Part shown: positions 34,847 through 43,923 of the stretch, piece after piece | Numbering within the stretch: position 1 is the first letter of the stretch | How the letters are laid out: the number at the start of each line of letters is the position of its first letter | From: Prochlorococcus marinus str. MIT 0912 | Lineage (GTDB): Bacteria; Cyanobacteriota; Cyanobacteriia; PCC-6307; Cyanobiaceae | Assembly (NCBI RefSeq): GCF_027359595.1 | Contig: NZ_CP114783.1 | Coordinates: forward strand, 1,488,001 to 1,552,000 | Direction of reading: 5' to 3' | DNA: 64,000 nucleotides | The notes under the pieces: generated by a model | Databases searched by the model: none | The model's input: only the letters and a program-made list of their open reading frames with translations | What the model was told of the DNA's origin: nothing | Position numbers and translations under genes: made by a program

Positions 34847-34852
34847 TATAAT
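34847..34852 (+). promoter_or_regulatory. Candidate -10 box upstream of ycf3
   Basis: A perfect TATAAT lies 25 nt before the GTG start of ycf3. The -35 region is not obvious, which is usual in this AT-rich genome. It implies a very short leader. Confidence 0.45.
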
Positions 34853-34877
34853 TATATCTATTGATATTGGTTCAATC

Positions 34878-35399
34878 GTGCCTAGAAGCCAAAACAAAGA
34901 CAATTTTCTTGATAAGGCCTTCACGAAGATGGCTGAGGGAATAGTAAAAGTGATGCCAATCGCCTCTAAAGAAAAAGAAGCCTATCTTTATTACAGAAAA
35001 GGTTTAGCAGCTCAAAATGATGGAGATTACTCAGAGGCTCTTGAGTATTACGAAGAGAGCTTAAAACTTGAGGATAATCAAGTTGATAGAGGAGAGACAT
35101 TGAAAAACATGGCTATAATTTATATGAGTAATGGAGATGAAGAGAGAGCACTAAATACATATAAAAAAGCTTTGGGACAAAATCCCAAACAGCCATCTTG
35201 CTTAAAAAATATGGGATTAATTTATGAAAAAAGAGGCAGAATGGCTCAAAGAAATGGCAATCAAGATGAGGGTGATATCTGGTTCGATCAGGCAGCTGAG
35301 GTTTGGAGTAAAGCTGTTCGTTTATATCCAGGAGGATATCTAGATATAGAGAATTGGCTTAAGACTACTGGTAGAGGAAATGTTGATGTTTATTTATAA
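34878..35399 (+). CDS. ycf3: Photosystem I assembly protein Ycf3
   Basis: A 173-residue thylakoid peripheral protein with three TPRs: [27 protein letters not shown], then [27 protein letters not shown], then [15 protein letters not shown]. The ending [14 protein letters not shown] is typical of Ycf3. It is a chaperone for assembly of the PsaA/PsaB core of photosystem I. The start is GTG 34878. It is convergent with radA (16 nt). Confidence 0.95.
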   Translation: MPRSQNKDNFLDKAFTKMAEGIVKVMPIASKEKEAYLYYRKGLAAQNDGDYSEALEYYEESLKLEDNQVDRGETLKNMAIIYMSNGDEERALNTYKKALGQNPKQPSCLKNMGLIYEKRGRMAQRNGNQDEGDIWFDQAAEVWSKAVRLYPGGYLDIENWLKTTGRGNVDVYL

Positions 35400-35415
35400 C
35401 TAATTAAAGGATGGA

Positions 35416-36795
35416 TTAACTATTATTTAAAGCATAGATTAAAGCTTGATTAATATTAGAAGCTTTTAATATTTCTAACTTTTGATTTGTTTCAAAATCA
35501 TTTGTATCTATTCCATCAGGGATAATTAATTTCTTATATCCAAGTCTAACAACTTCATTAATTCGTTGTTGCATTTGTCTGACCAATCGTAATTGACCAG
35601 CTAGACCTATCTCTCCTATAAATACTACACCTTCTTTAAGTTCAATATCTTTAAAGCTCGAAACTATTGCAGCAGCTATTCCTAGGTCAGCACCAGGCTC
35701 TTCAACTTCTAATCCTCCAGCAACAGCTAGATAACAATCATATCTAGAGAGTGATAGATTCATATTTTTTTCTAGAACTGCCAAGATTTGATGAAGCCTA
35801 TTTATTTCAACACCAGTGGTAGTTCTTCTTGGACTTGCGTAACTCGTTGGATTTAAAAGTGCTTGTATATCAATGGCCAATGGTCTTGTCCCTTCACAAG
35901 TAACAATTGTTGAAATTCCAGGTGCAGAGGTTTTGCTTAAAAATAATTCGCTTGGATTAGATACCTCTGCTAATCCATTTGTGTGCATTTCAAAGACCCC
36001 AAGCTCACAAGTTGCACCAAAGCGATTTTTCACCCCTCTTAACAGTCTGTGAGAAGCAAATCGATCACCTTCAAAAGTAAGTACTGCATCGACAAGATGC
36101 TCAAGAACTTTTGGTCCGGCTAACATTCCATCCTTTGTAACGTGACCAATAATCAGAAGAGAAATGTTTTCTCGTTTAGCAATTCGCTGAAGAGCTGCTG
36201 AACATTCTCTTACTTGAGCTACTGAGCCAGGGGAACTTGATAAATTTTGATCATGCAAAGCTTGGATGCTATCGATAACTGCAACGTCAGGTTTTAAATA
36301 ATTAAGTTCTTTTATTACTAGCTCTAGATCTGTTTCTGCAAGCAAATGAAGATTGGACTCAGAATCTTCAATGCGATTCCATCTGAGTTTTACTTGTTGG
36401 GAAGATTCTTCAGCAGCCACATATAGGACTGATCTTTGATGAGCCATTTCAGTCGCACTTTGCAAAATAAGGGTGCTTTTACCAATCCCTGGGTCTCCCC
36501 CAATTAGTACAAGTGATCCAGGTACTAAACCACCTCCTAGTACCCTGTCTAATTCTTCATATCCAGTTCGAATGCGTTCGAATATTTGGCTTTTTGTACG
36601 GCTTATTAGTTCTGAACGATAGGGTGATTTCTCATTAGGAGAATTAATCTTTTTGTAAATAGATTTATCTGATTTTTGATTAATTTTTTCCTCTATTATT
36701 GAGTTCCATTCTCCACAATTGTTGCAGCGGCCAAAGAATTGCCTGGTTTGAGCTCCGCAACTTTGACAGACATAAATCGAGACAGAACGAGACAC
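35416..36795 (-). CDS. radA: DNA repair protein RadA/Sms
   Basis: A 459-residue branch-migration ATPase of recombination. The N-terminal zinc finger CQSCGAQTRQFFGRCNNCGEW has the CxxC-x-CxxC layout. Walker A is GGDPGIGKST, the RadA-specific GVKNRFGATCELGVFEM follows, and a C-terminal Lon-protease-like domain carries EVEEPGADLGIAAAIVSS. It is divergent from rpaB with 107 nt between. The length is typical. Confidence 0.96.
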   Translation of the reverse strand: MSRSVSIYVCQSCGAQTRQFFGRCNNCGEWNSIIEEKINQKSDKSIYKKINSPNEKSPYRSELISRTKSQIFERIRTGYEELDRVLGGGLVPGSLVLIGGDPGIGKSTLILQSATEMAHQRSVLYVAAEESSQQVKLRWNRIEDSESNLHLLAETDLELVIKELNYLKPDVAVIDSIQALHDQNLSSSPGSVAQVRECSAALQRIAKRENISLLIIGHVTKDGMLAGPKVLEHLVDAVLTFEGDRFASHRLLRGVKNRFGATCELGVFEMHTNGLAEVSNPSELFLSKTSAPGISTIVTCEGTRPLAIDIQALLNPTSYASPRRTTTGVEINRLHQILAVLEKNMNLSLSRYDCYLAVAGGLEVEEPGADLGIAAAIVSSFKDIELKEGVVFIGEIGLAGQLRLVRQMQQRINEVVRLGYKKLIIPDGIDTNDFETNQKLEILKASNINQALIYALNNS

Positions 36796-36902
36796 TTAGT
36801 TGTAAAAAGGAAGTTGGCTGTAGTTGAATAAAGATAGTGATCTTTAAATGTTGGTGAACCTTCACTTAAGATCTTGTTGCAGCCGCCAAAGCTAAGAAAC
36901 AA

Positions 36903-37649
36903 ATGACGGCCACAAGTCCCTCAAAGGAAACCATCCTCGTAGCTGATGATGAGGCAAGTATTAGGAGGATCCTAGAAACTCGCCTATCCATGATTGGCTA
37001 TCAGGTGGTTACTGCTTGTGATGGAAATGAGGCATTGGATCTTTTCAGGAATTGTGAGCCTGATTTGGTTGTACTCGATGTCATGATGCCTAAATTGGAT
37101 GGATATGGAGTTTGCCAGGAACTAAGAAAGGAATCTGATGTTCCAATAGTCATGCTGACAGCATTGGGAGATGTTGCAGATAGAATTACTGGCCTAGAGC
37201 TTGGTGCTGATGATTATGTTGTGAAGCCATTTAGCCCAAAAGAATTGGAAGCTAGGATCAGATGCGTATTAAGAAGAGTAGAAAAAGAACAAATAGCAGG
37301 ATTACCCAATTCAGGGGTGATTGCGGTTATGAATTTAAAGATCGATACAAATAAACGTCAGGTTTATAGAAATGATGAACGAATTAGATTAACAGGTATG
37401 GAATTTAGTCTTTTAGAGCTTTTGGTTAGTCGTTCAGGTGAACCTTTTAGTCGAGGGGAGATTCTTAAAGAAGTTTGGGGATATACACCTGAAAGACATG
37501 TTGATACGAGGGTAGTGGATGTTCATATTTCTAGACTTAGATCCAAACTTGAGGATGATCCTGCTAATCCAGAATTAATTCTTACGGCAAGAGGAACAGG
37601 TTATCTTTTTCAACGAATTGTTGATTCTATGATTCCTGAAGGATCATAA
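36903..37649 (+). CDS. rpaB: Response regulator RpaB
   Basis: An essential OmpR-type regulator of 248 residues. The receiver has D15/D16, the phospho-acceptor D59 (LVVLDVMMPKLDG) and K108 (DYVVKPF). The DNA-binding domain has RLTGMEFSLLELLVSRSGEPFSR, then VWGYTPERHVDTRVVDVHISRLRSKLEDDP. RpaB (Ycf27) binds HLR1 sites and represses high-light genes such as hli and psbA under low light, releasing on high light. Its partner kinase is NblS/DspA, not in the window. It is followed after 4 nt by plsX, an unusual link between a light regulator and lipid synthesis. Confidence 0.94.
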   Translation: MTATSPSKETILVADDEASIRRILETRLSMIGYQVVTACDGNEALDLFRNCEPDLVVLDVMMPKLDGYGVCQELRKESDVPIVMLTALGDVADRITGLELGADDYVVKPFSPKELEARIRCVLRRVEKEQIAGLPNSGVIAVMNLKIDTNKRQVYRNDERIRLTGMEFSLLELLVSRSGEPFSRGEILKEVWGYTPERHVDTRVVDVHISRLRSKLEDDPANPELILTARGTGYLFQRIVDSMIPEGS

Positions 37650-37653
37650 ATCA

Positions 37654-38976
37654 GTGGAAAAAAATCATTTAAATAATAAAACAAATCGTTCTAAGGCAAT
37701 TAGAAGATTAGTTATTTGGTATCGCCGAAACTCAGCTGTTACAAGTCTTGTTGACACTGCAACAAGCTCAGCTACAGCTGCAAGCAATGTTGCAGGAACA
37801 GTTGTTTCTAATGCTGGTTCTGTTGTTACTAGTGCTGGATCAATGGCTAGAAGTACATTAGAGCCATTTGTCTTTGATCCTCTTAGGAGACTGCAAGGTG
37901 GACTTAGTACAGACGAAAAACATGGAATTCAAGATTCCGAAAGGATTTGGGTCGCTGTCGATGGCATGGGAGGAGATTTTGCCCCTGGAGCAATTCTTGA
38001 TGGTTGTTTGAAATCTTTGTCATTACTTCCATTGAAAATTAAATTTGTTGGTGAAATTGAGAAAGTAAAAAAAGCAGCAATTGAATTTGGCTTGGAAGAA
38101 TCTCTAGAGAAAGCTATTGATGATGGAAATTTCGAATTAATTCCAAGTGGTCTTTCAGTTGGCATGGATGAAGAAGCAACTGCAGTACGTAAAAAAAAGG
38201 ATGCGAGCATAAATATTGCAATGAAATTGGTTAAAGAAGGAAAAGCTATGGGTGTTTATTCAGCTGGAAACTCTGGAGCAATGATGGCCTCAGCGATTTT
38301 CAAGTTGGGACGTTTAAAAGGAATTGATCGTCCCGCAATTGGAGCATTATTTCCAACTAAAGATCCAGGTCAACCAGTTTTGGTTTTAGATGTAGGAGCA
38401 AATATGGATTGCAAACCAACCTATTTGCACCAATTTGCTCTTCTTGGAAATATTTATTGTCGAGATGTATTGCAGGTAGACAAGCCAAGAATAGGATTAT
38501 TGAATATTGGTGAAGAATCTTGTAAGGGTAATGATCTTTCTCAAGCAACTTATAAACTTCTAAAAGAAGAAGAACGGTTTTACTTTTCAGGAAATTGTGA
38601 AGGACGAGATGTTTTATCAGGTGATTTTGATGTTGTGGTTTGTGATGGATTTACCGGAAACGTTTTGCTGAAATTTTTAGAGTCAGTAGGAAGTGTCCTT
38701 TTGGGAGTTTTGAGAGCTGAGTTACCTAGAGGAAGAAGAGGAAAAGTTGGTTCTGCATTTTTAAGAAATAATTTAAAACGAATTAAGAAACGTCTAGATC
38801 ATGCTGAACATGGAGGAGCTTTACTTTTAGGAATTAATGGAATTTGTGTTGTTGGTCATGGTGGAAGTAAAGCTTTATCTGTTTTGAGTGCTTTAAGAGT
38901 TGTTCATTCAGCAGCAAGTCATGGAGTAATGGATGATTTAGCAGATTTAAATAAACCAGATGTTTTGATGGTCTGA
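37654..38976 (+). CDS. plsX: Phosphate acyltransferase PlsX with long N-terminal extension
   Basis: Makes acyl-phosphate from acyl-ACP for phosphatidic acid synthesis. Residues about 98-440 are the PlsX domain (VDGMGGDFAPG at 102-112; GVYSAGNSGAMMASAIFKLGRLKGIDRPAI; HAEHGGALLLGINGICVVGHGG). About 97 residues precede it: a basic segment (SKAIRRLVIWYRRN) and an Ala/Ser/Val/Thr-rich repetitive stretch (residues 30-65). The family norm is about 330-350 residues. The extension could be a membrane-binding amphipathic helix. The start is GTG 37654, 4 nt after the rpaB stop. Confidence 0.93.
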   Translation: MEKNHLNNKTNRSKAIRRLVIWYRRNSAVTSLVDTATSSATAASNVAGTVVSNAGSVVTSAGSMARSTLEPFVFDPLRRLQGGLSTDEKHGIQDSERIWVAVDGMGGDFAPGAILDGCLKSLSLLPLKIKFVGEIEKVKKAAIEFGLEESLEKAIDDGNFELIPSGLSVGMDEEATAVRKKKDASINIAMKLVKEGKAMGVYSAGNSGAMMASAIFKLGRLKGIDRPAIGALFPTKDPGQPVLVLDVGANMDCKPTYLHQFALLGNIYCRDVLQVDKPRIGLLNIGEESCKGNDLSQATYKLLKEEERFYFSGNCEGRDVLSGDFDVVVCDGFTGNVLLKFLESVGSVLLGVLRAELPRGRRGKVGSAFLRNNLKRIKKRLDHAEHGGALLLGINGICVVGHGGSKALSVLSALRVVHSAASHGVMDDLADLNKPDVLMV

Positions 38977-39030
38977 TTGGATCTGTCCTACCATGTGATT
39001 GACTTATGAAACGAGGGGCTTTTTTTAGAT

Positions 39031-40047
39031 TTGATTAGAAATTCTCAATGGGACTTAGGAATATCTTTTGTGGGGTGCGGAAGCGCAATGCCTCATAAGG
39101 TAATCACGAATGATCAACTTGGTCAGAGAGTGGATACTAATGATGAATGGATTAAAAGTAGAACTGGTATTGGTGAAAGAAGGGTTATTGGAGAAAATGA
39201 GTCTCTGATTGAATTAGCTACTGAAGCGGCATTTGATGCCATCAAAATGGCTGATTGGGATGTAAAAACTATCGATTTGATAATTCTTGCAACATCTACA
39301 CCGGAAGATTTATTTGGCTCGGCGCCTAAAATTCAATCAAATTTAGGTGCTTCCAATGCAGTTGCTTTTGATTTGACTGCTGCTTGTAGTGGTTTTTTAT
39401 TTGCTCTTGTAACTGCATCACAATATTTAGGTTCTGGAGCTATGAAAAGAGCTGTTGTGATTGGAGCAGATCAATTATCAAAATGGGTGGATTGGGATGA
39501 CAGAAAGACCTGCGTTTTGTTTGGAGATGGAGCAGGAGCAGTAGCTATTGAGTCCTCTGAAAATGAAAGTGGTTTGGTTGGATATGATTTGAAGTCTGAT
39601 GGAAGTAAAGGAGGTTGCTTAAATCTTTCTCAATCAAATATTTTTTTAGATTTAGTTCAAGGAGTTACTCATCAAAAAGGAGAATATTTGCCAATACAAA
39701 TGGAAGGAAAGGAGGTTTATAAGTTTGCAGTTAAAGAAGTCCCAATAATTCTTGGAGAACTCTTAGACAAATATCAAATTAATTCTGAGTGTATAGATTG
39801 GCTCCTGTTACATCAAGCTAATCAAAGGATTCTTGATGCTGTAGCTTCAAGATTTTCTATCCCATCAGAAAAAGTGCTTTCAAATTTAAGACATTATGGA
39901 AACACTTCAGCAGCAACCATTCCATTGATGCTTGATGAGGCGGTTAGAGATCAGAGGATCAAATCAGGAGATTTAATAGCATGTAGTGGATTTGGTGCTG
40001 GATTGAGTTGGGGTGCTGCTTTGTTTTATTGGCATGGTCCCCATTAA
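39031..40047 (+). CDS. fabH: 3-oxoacyl-ACP synthase III
   Basis: Starts fatty-acid synthesis by condensing acetyl-CoA with malonyl-ACP. The 338 residues hold the thiolase-fold catalytic triad: C119 (LTAACSGFLF), His in LLLHQANQRI and Asn in HYGNTSAATIP. The N-terminal VTNDE-like segment (NDQLGQRVDTNDEWIKSRTGI) is family-typical. The start is TTG at 39031, since no ATG or GTG precedes residue 20 in frame. It lies 54 nt after plsX and 27 nt before fabD. Confidence 0.95.
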   Translation: MIRNSQWDLGISFVGCGSAMPHKVITNDQLGQRVDTNDEWIKSRTGIGERRVIGENESLIELATEAAFDAIKMADWDVKTIDLIILATSTPEDLFGSAPKIQSNLGASNAVAFDLTAACSGFLFALVTASQYLGSGAMKRAVVIGADQLSKWVDWDDRKTCVLFGDGAGAVAIESSENESGLVGYDLKSDGSKGGCLNLSQSNIFLDLVQGVTHQKGEYLPIQMEGKEVYKFAVKEVPIILGELLDKYQINSECIDWLLLHQANQRILDAVASRFSIPSEKVLSNLRHYGNTSAATIPLMLDEAVRDQRIKSGDLIACSGFGAGLSWGAALFYWHGPH

Positions 40048-40074
40048 GCTGTTTAACAATTAATCTAGAAAGTT

Positions 40075-40971
40075 ATGACTATTGCCTGGGTCTTTCCTGG
40101 ACAAGGCTCTCAGAAAGTAGGGATGGCAAATTCTTTAATAGATTTGCCTGGTTCGAGAGATAGATTTGAATTGGCTTCTCAAATTCTTGGGAGAGATCTT
40201 TGGGAAATCTGTTCTGGTGAGGGGGAGGCAAACGAAGAAATATATGATTTAAATGATACGAGGAATACCCAACCTGCACTTTTTGTTGTTGAGTCACTAT
40301 TGGTTGATGATTTGAAAAGACAAAAAAGGGAGGCCCAATTAATTGCAGGACACAGCCTCGGAGAAATAGTTGGTCTTTATTCAGCAGATGTTTTAGATGC
40401 CAAGACAGCGTTATTGCTATTAAAGAAAAGATCTGAATTGATGGCATCGGCAGGAGGAGGAGCAATGATTGCTGTTTTGGGTTTTGATCGAAATGAATTA
40501 GATGATTTGATTAAAGAAACTGAGGGAGCTGCAATAGCCAATGACAATAGTGAATCTCAAGTTGTTTTATCTGGTTCACCCGAAGCAGTGAGGAAAGTGG
40601 CTGACAATTTAAAATGTAAAAGAGCAATTCCTTTACAAGTTTCAGGTGCTTTTCACTCCATATTTATGACTGAAGCATCTAAAAGTTTTGCTGCAGAACT
40701 TGATCAAGTAACTTTTCACGATGCTCAAGTTCCAGTTCTCAGCAATGTTGATCCAACTCCTACTTTAAGTGGTGAGATATTGAAGGATCGTCTAAAAAAA
40801 CAAATGACTACTGGAGTAAGGTGGAGAGAGACTATGGATGTAATGCAAAAGGAAGGTATAACCACAATGGTTGAGATTGGGCCAGGTAATGTGCTTAGTG
40901 GTCTTGCTAAACGATCAATGAAAGGTGTCCTGTCCAGTCAAATATCAAATGCAAGTGATTTGGGCTATTAA
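40075..40971 (+). CDS. fabD: Malonyl-CoA:ACP transacylase
   Basis: Loads malonyl groups onto ACP. The 298 residues carry WVFPGQGSQKVGM at the N terminus, the nucleophile motif AGHSLGEIVGLYSA, the substrate Arg region (LLLLKKRSELMASA) and the catalytic His in VSGAFHSIFM. The length is typical. plsC begins 2 nt after its stop, so the two are probably translationally coupled. Confidence 0.96.
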   Translation: MTIAWVFPGQGSQKVGMANSLIDLPGSRDRFELASQILGRDLWEICSGEGEANEEIYDLNDTRNTQPALFVVESLLVDDLKRQKREAQLIAGHSLGEIVGLYSADVLDAKTALLLLKKRSELMASAGGGAMIAVLGFDRNELDDLIKETEGAAIANDNSESQVVLSGSPEAVRKVADNLKCKRAIPLQVSGAFHSIFMTEASKSFAAELDQVTFHDAQVPVLSNVDPTPTLSGEILKDRLKKQMTTGVRWRETMDVMQKEGITTMVEIGPGNVLSGLAKRSMKGVLSSQISNASDLGY

Positions 40972-40973
40972 TT

Positions 40974-41654
40974 TTGGAACTATTTAGAGTTTTTAGGGGA
41001 GTTGAAAAAATCCCAAAAAATAGACCTCGACAAAGTTTTGTTTATGCTTGTGTCAGTTATTTATTAGTTTTTCCGATCTTTCGTTTTTTGTTTAGGGGCC
41101 AAGCAATAGGTATTTCGAATTTACCCAAGACAGGAGGAGTCGTCGTTGTTTCTAATCATGGTTCCCATTTAGACCCACCGATTTTGGGCCATGCTTTGGG
41201 TAGACCAGTAGCTTTCATGGCCAAATCTGAACTCTTCAAGGTGCCCATATTGTCATTTATAATTTCTGCCTGTGGGGCCTATCCAGTTAAGAGGGGAGCT
41301 GGAGATAGAGAGGCAATTAGAAATGCATCTAATCGATTGAGTGAAGGTTGGGCTACAGGTGTGTTTTTAGATGGAACCAGACAAGAGAATGGAAGAGTTA
41401 ATGATCCTAAAGCAGGAGCTGCTCTTCTGGCCGCGAGGACAGGTTCCCCTATCCTTCCGGTGGCAATAGTTAATAGTCACAGAGCTTTCCCTAAAGGATC
41501 TGTTCTCCCTCGATTCGTATCTATTCATTTAAGGCTTGGTGAATTAATTCAACCTCCTAAAACAAAGAAAAGAGAAGATTTATCATCAACAACTAAAGAA
41601 ATTCAAATATCTATAAATTCAATGTTGGATCAAGGACTAATTCAGAATATATGA
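40974..41654 (+). CDS. plsC: 1-acyl-sn-glycerol-3-phosphate acyltransferase
   Basis: Adds the second acyl chain to lysophosphatidate. The 226 residues show the acyltransferase motifs I (SNHGSHLDPP, i.e. NHx4D), II (GAYPVKRGAGDREAI) and III (GVFLDGTRQENG). An N-terminal hydrophobic segment (VSYLLVFPIFRFLF) anchors it to the membrane. With plsX, fabH and fabD upstream it completes a run from fatty-acid initiation to phosphatidate. The start is TTG at 40974, 2 nt after the fabD stop. Confidence 0.92.
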   Translation: MELFRVFRGVEKIPKNRPRQSFVYACVSYLLVFPIFRFLFRGQAIGISNLPKTGGVVVVSNHGSHLDPPILGHALGRPVAFMAKSELFKVPILSFIISACGAYPVKRGAGDREAIRNASNRLSEGWATGVFLDGTRQENGRVNDPKAGAALLAARTGSPILPVAIVNSHRAFPKGSVLPRFVSIHLRLGELIQPPKTKKREDLSSTTKEIQISINSMLDQGLIQNI

Positions 41655-41692
41655 AGTTAAGTTATCTTTAAAAGAATAGAAAATAATGGAAC

Positions 41693-42364
41693 TCACGCAT
41701 TTTTATTTTGATTATCTATTGGTGAAGTTGGATAGATGGGTAATGTTTTTTGCCAATTAGATTGAACTTTTAAATTTTGACAATATTGAGAAAAATTTAT
41801 AAGTGAAACTATATCTTTTTCTACATTGTTTGATGCTTTTATTGAAGGCTTAATAAGTTCTTCATTTCTAATTAATTGTGGAGAATTTATTTCATTAAAT
41901 TCATAATAATTTGACTCTTTGTGGAGTTTCACTAGTTCATACCTACCTGCTATAACTCCTCTTCTCGGTAAAATATCTTTAATCCAAAATGGATTCAAGA
42001 TTTGGCTTTTAGCAAGATCCTTGTAAAGTCTTGGAGCCATTAAATGAAAGGAACTAATCGAATCTAATGAACAATCAATTTGTTGAGCAATAGTTCTAGC
42101 CATTGAAATAGTTAATCTTGTACTGGTAAAACTCCCAGGACCTTTTGCAACTGAAATACGAATAATTTGCTGCCAAAACTTTCTAGGAAAAATTGTTTCT
42201 ATGCAACTAAATAATTTGTTTGATAATGAGCGACCAATATGAAAAACCTCGCTTTTTATTAGTTGTTCTGGATTTTCAGTATCTTTAACGGCAATTCCAA
42301 AACATTCTGAGCAGCTGTGTAAAGCCAATAAATATTTTGATTTTGAGTTATGGAAATTTTGCAA
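41693..42364 (-). CDS. tsaB: tRNA t6A modification protein TsaB
   Basis: A YeaZ-type partner of TsaD in threonylcarbamoyladenosine synthesis at A37 of ANN-decoding tRNAs. The 223 residues begin with the ASKHA-fold LLALHSCSECFGIAV and contain SVAKGPGSFTSTRLTISMA, the most conserved family stretch. The C-terminal half is divergent, as usual. It is followed upstream at 17 nt by ycf34 on the same strand and is convergent with plsC (38 nt). Confidence 0.88.
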   Translation of the reverse strand: MQNFHNSKSKYLLALHSCSECFGIAVKDTENPEQLIKSEVFHIGRSLSNKLFSCIETIFPRKFWQQIIRISVAKGPGSFTSTRLTISMARTIAQQIDCSLDSISSFHLMAPRLYKDLAKSQILNPFWIKDILPRRGVIAGRYELVKLHKESNYYEFNEINSPQLIRNEELIKPSIKASNNVEKDIVSLINFSQYCQNLKVQSNWQKTLPIYPTSPIDNQNKNA

Positions 42365-42381
42365 CGAATTTATTATGATTA

Positions 42382-42633
42382 TTATTTTGGAATTTCTTCT
42401 CCTGGACGAAGCCTACTCCATTTCCCTTGGTCAAGTTTAAAACTATCGCACCCTCTTACATCCCATTCTATGCCTGTCTTGCTATCAGGCATATCAAAAA
42501 TATTGATATGTATTTTTGGATTAGTGCCTTGAAAGTCTGGGTTTTTGGAGAGGTGTTTGACTTGATGATTTTCTTCAACTGTGTAGTAGGTCTTACATCT
42601 ATCTACCCAAGCACAATCAACACAGATGCACAT
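42382..42633 (-). CDS. ycf34: Ycf34-family iron-sulfur protein
   Basis: An 83-residue protein starting MCICVDCAWVDRC, a CxCxxCxxxxxC Cys cluster, followed by HINIFDMPDSKTGIEWDVRGCDSF with a fifth Cys. In Synechocystis Ycf34 binds a 4Fe-4S cluster and is needed for efficient photosynthesis; the exact role is unclear. The Cys pattern here is intact. The gene precedes tsaB with a 17-nt gap and is divergent from cca (29 nt between starts), so the two promoters must be compact. Confidence 0.9.
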   Translation of the reverse strand: MCICVDCAWVDRCKTYYTVEENHQVKHLSKNPDFQGTNPKIHINIFDMPDSKTGIEWDVRGCDSFKLDQGKWSRLRPGEEIPK

Positions 42634-42662
42634 AACTATTAAAAAAAGATCTAGGTGTCATT

Positions 42663-43856
42663 TTGATAAGTAAGGACACACTACTATCAAATGATCTTTT
42701 TGGAGATTTAAACCCAAAAGATTGGCCAATTTCAATTAGTGATTTGCCGCCTGGAACTGCCTTGGTGGGAGGTTCTGTGAGAGATGGATTATTGAACAGA
42801 TTGAGTCAAAAACCTGATTTGGATTTTGTAATACCAATAAATTCTATTGAGTTCAGCAAAAATTTATCTAAAAAGATAGGTGCTACTTTTGTAAAGCTAG
42901 ATGAAAAAAGAGATATCGCTCGATTAATTATTAATGGATGGACTGTGGATTTTGCTAGACAAGTTGGACGAAATCTAAAAGAAGATTTATTAAGACGAGA
43001 TTTTCGAATAAACGCAATTGCTCTAAGGCTAAAAGAAAAGCCAGAGATTTTTGATCCGACTGGGGGAATGGAAGATTTGAAAAATAAAAAAATTGTTGCA
43101 ATAAGTGAAAAGAACTTACTTGATGACCCTTTGAGAATAGTTAGAGGTTTTCGATTAATGTGTGAATTGGACTTTGAGTTGGATGAACAAACTAAAAGTT
43201 TCCTCAAAAATAATGTAGATAAATTAAGTAATGTTGCACCTGAAAGGATAAAAATGGAGATCTTAAAAATACTTTATTCAAAATGGGATTTTTCAATTTG
43301 GCAAACATATTTAGAACTTAAACTATTTAACAAATGGAATGATGGTAATCTTCCATTTATTGAGCTGCAAAGAAAAGATATTTATTCAAAGCAGCCAATG
43401 ATAGGAAGCTTTTTAGCGAAATTAGTGTTTCTACTTAGTGATGAAGGCTTGTCAAAGTTGACGTTTAGTAAAAATGAAATCAAAAGATGCAAAAACATTA
43501 GGTTTTGGGTTCATAAAATAAATCATTTAGGTTTAGATAATCTTTCCGAGGATGACAGATTTCAACTTCACATGGATTTAGAGGAAGATTTGCCATCTTT
43601 AATTCTTTTCTTGAAAGATGAATACACAGGTGTCTGGCTAAAGCGCTGGAAAGACCCTTCTGACCCTCTCTTTCACCCTTCATCACCTTTGAACGGTAAT
43701 TTGCTTCAGAAGGTTTTTAGGATCCCTCCAGGCCCTTTTTTGGGAGAGCTTATAAGGCATCTTTCAAAGGAAAAAGCTTATGGAAGAATTTTTACAGATA
43801 ACGATGCTTTGGAGGTCGCTCGTAAATGGAAGCTAGAGAATTCACCCTTTTTGTGA
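42663..43856 (+). CDS. CCA-adding enzyme/poly(A) polymerase family nucleotidyltransferase
   Basis: A class II tRNA nucleotidyltransferase of 397 residues. The head has GGSVRDGLLNRL followed by DLDFVI (catalytic GG/RRD and DxD). The RRDFRINAIALRL motif and the neck segment DPLRIVRGFRLMCEL follow. Since the tRNA here lacks encoded CCA, a CCA-adding function is expected. Some cyanobacteria split A-adding and CC-adding enzymes, so an A-adding or poly(A) role cannot be excluded. The start is TTG at 42663, the only option in frame near the family N terminus. Confidence 0.87.
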   Translation: MISKDTLLSNDLFGDLNPKDWPISISDLPPGTALVGGSVRDGLLNRLSQKPDLDFVIPINSIEFSKNLSKKIGATFVKLDEKRDIARLIINGWTVDFARQVGRNLKEDLLRRDFRINAIALRLKEKPEIFDPTGGMEDLKNKKIVAISEKNLLDDPLRIVRGFRLMCELDFELDEQTKSFLKNNVDKLSNVAPERIKMEILKILYSKWDFSIWQTYLELKLFNKWNDGNLPFIELQRKDIYSKQPMIGSFLAKLVFLLSDEGLSKLTFSKNEIKRCKNIRFWVHKINHLGLDNLSEDDRFQLHMDLEEDLPSLILFLKDEYTGVWLKRWKDPSDPLFHPSSPLNGNLLQKVFRIPPGPFLGELIRHLSKEKAYGRIFTDNDALEVARKWKLENSPFL

Positions 43857-43923
43857 TTAACTACACACAAATCAAATTAATCTCGGCCGTATGCCGTCGT
43901 CTTCTTTATCCCCTTTTTTCTAA

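Noticed and set aside
40079-40465. 128-residue minus-strand ORF inside fabD
   Set aside because: Antisense shadow of a strongly conserved gene.
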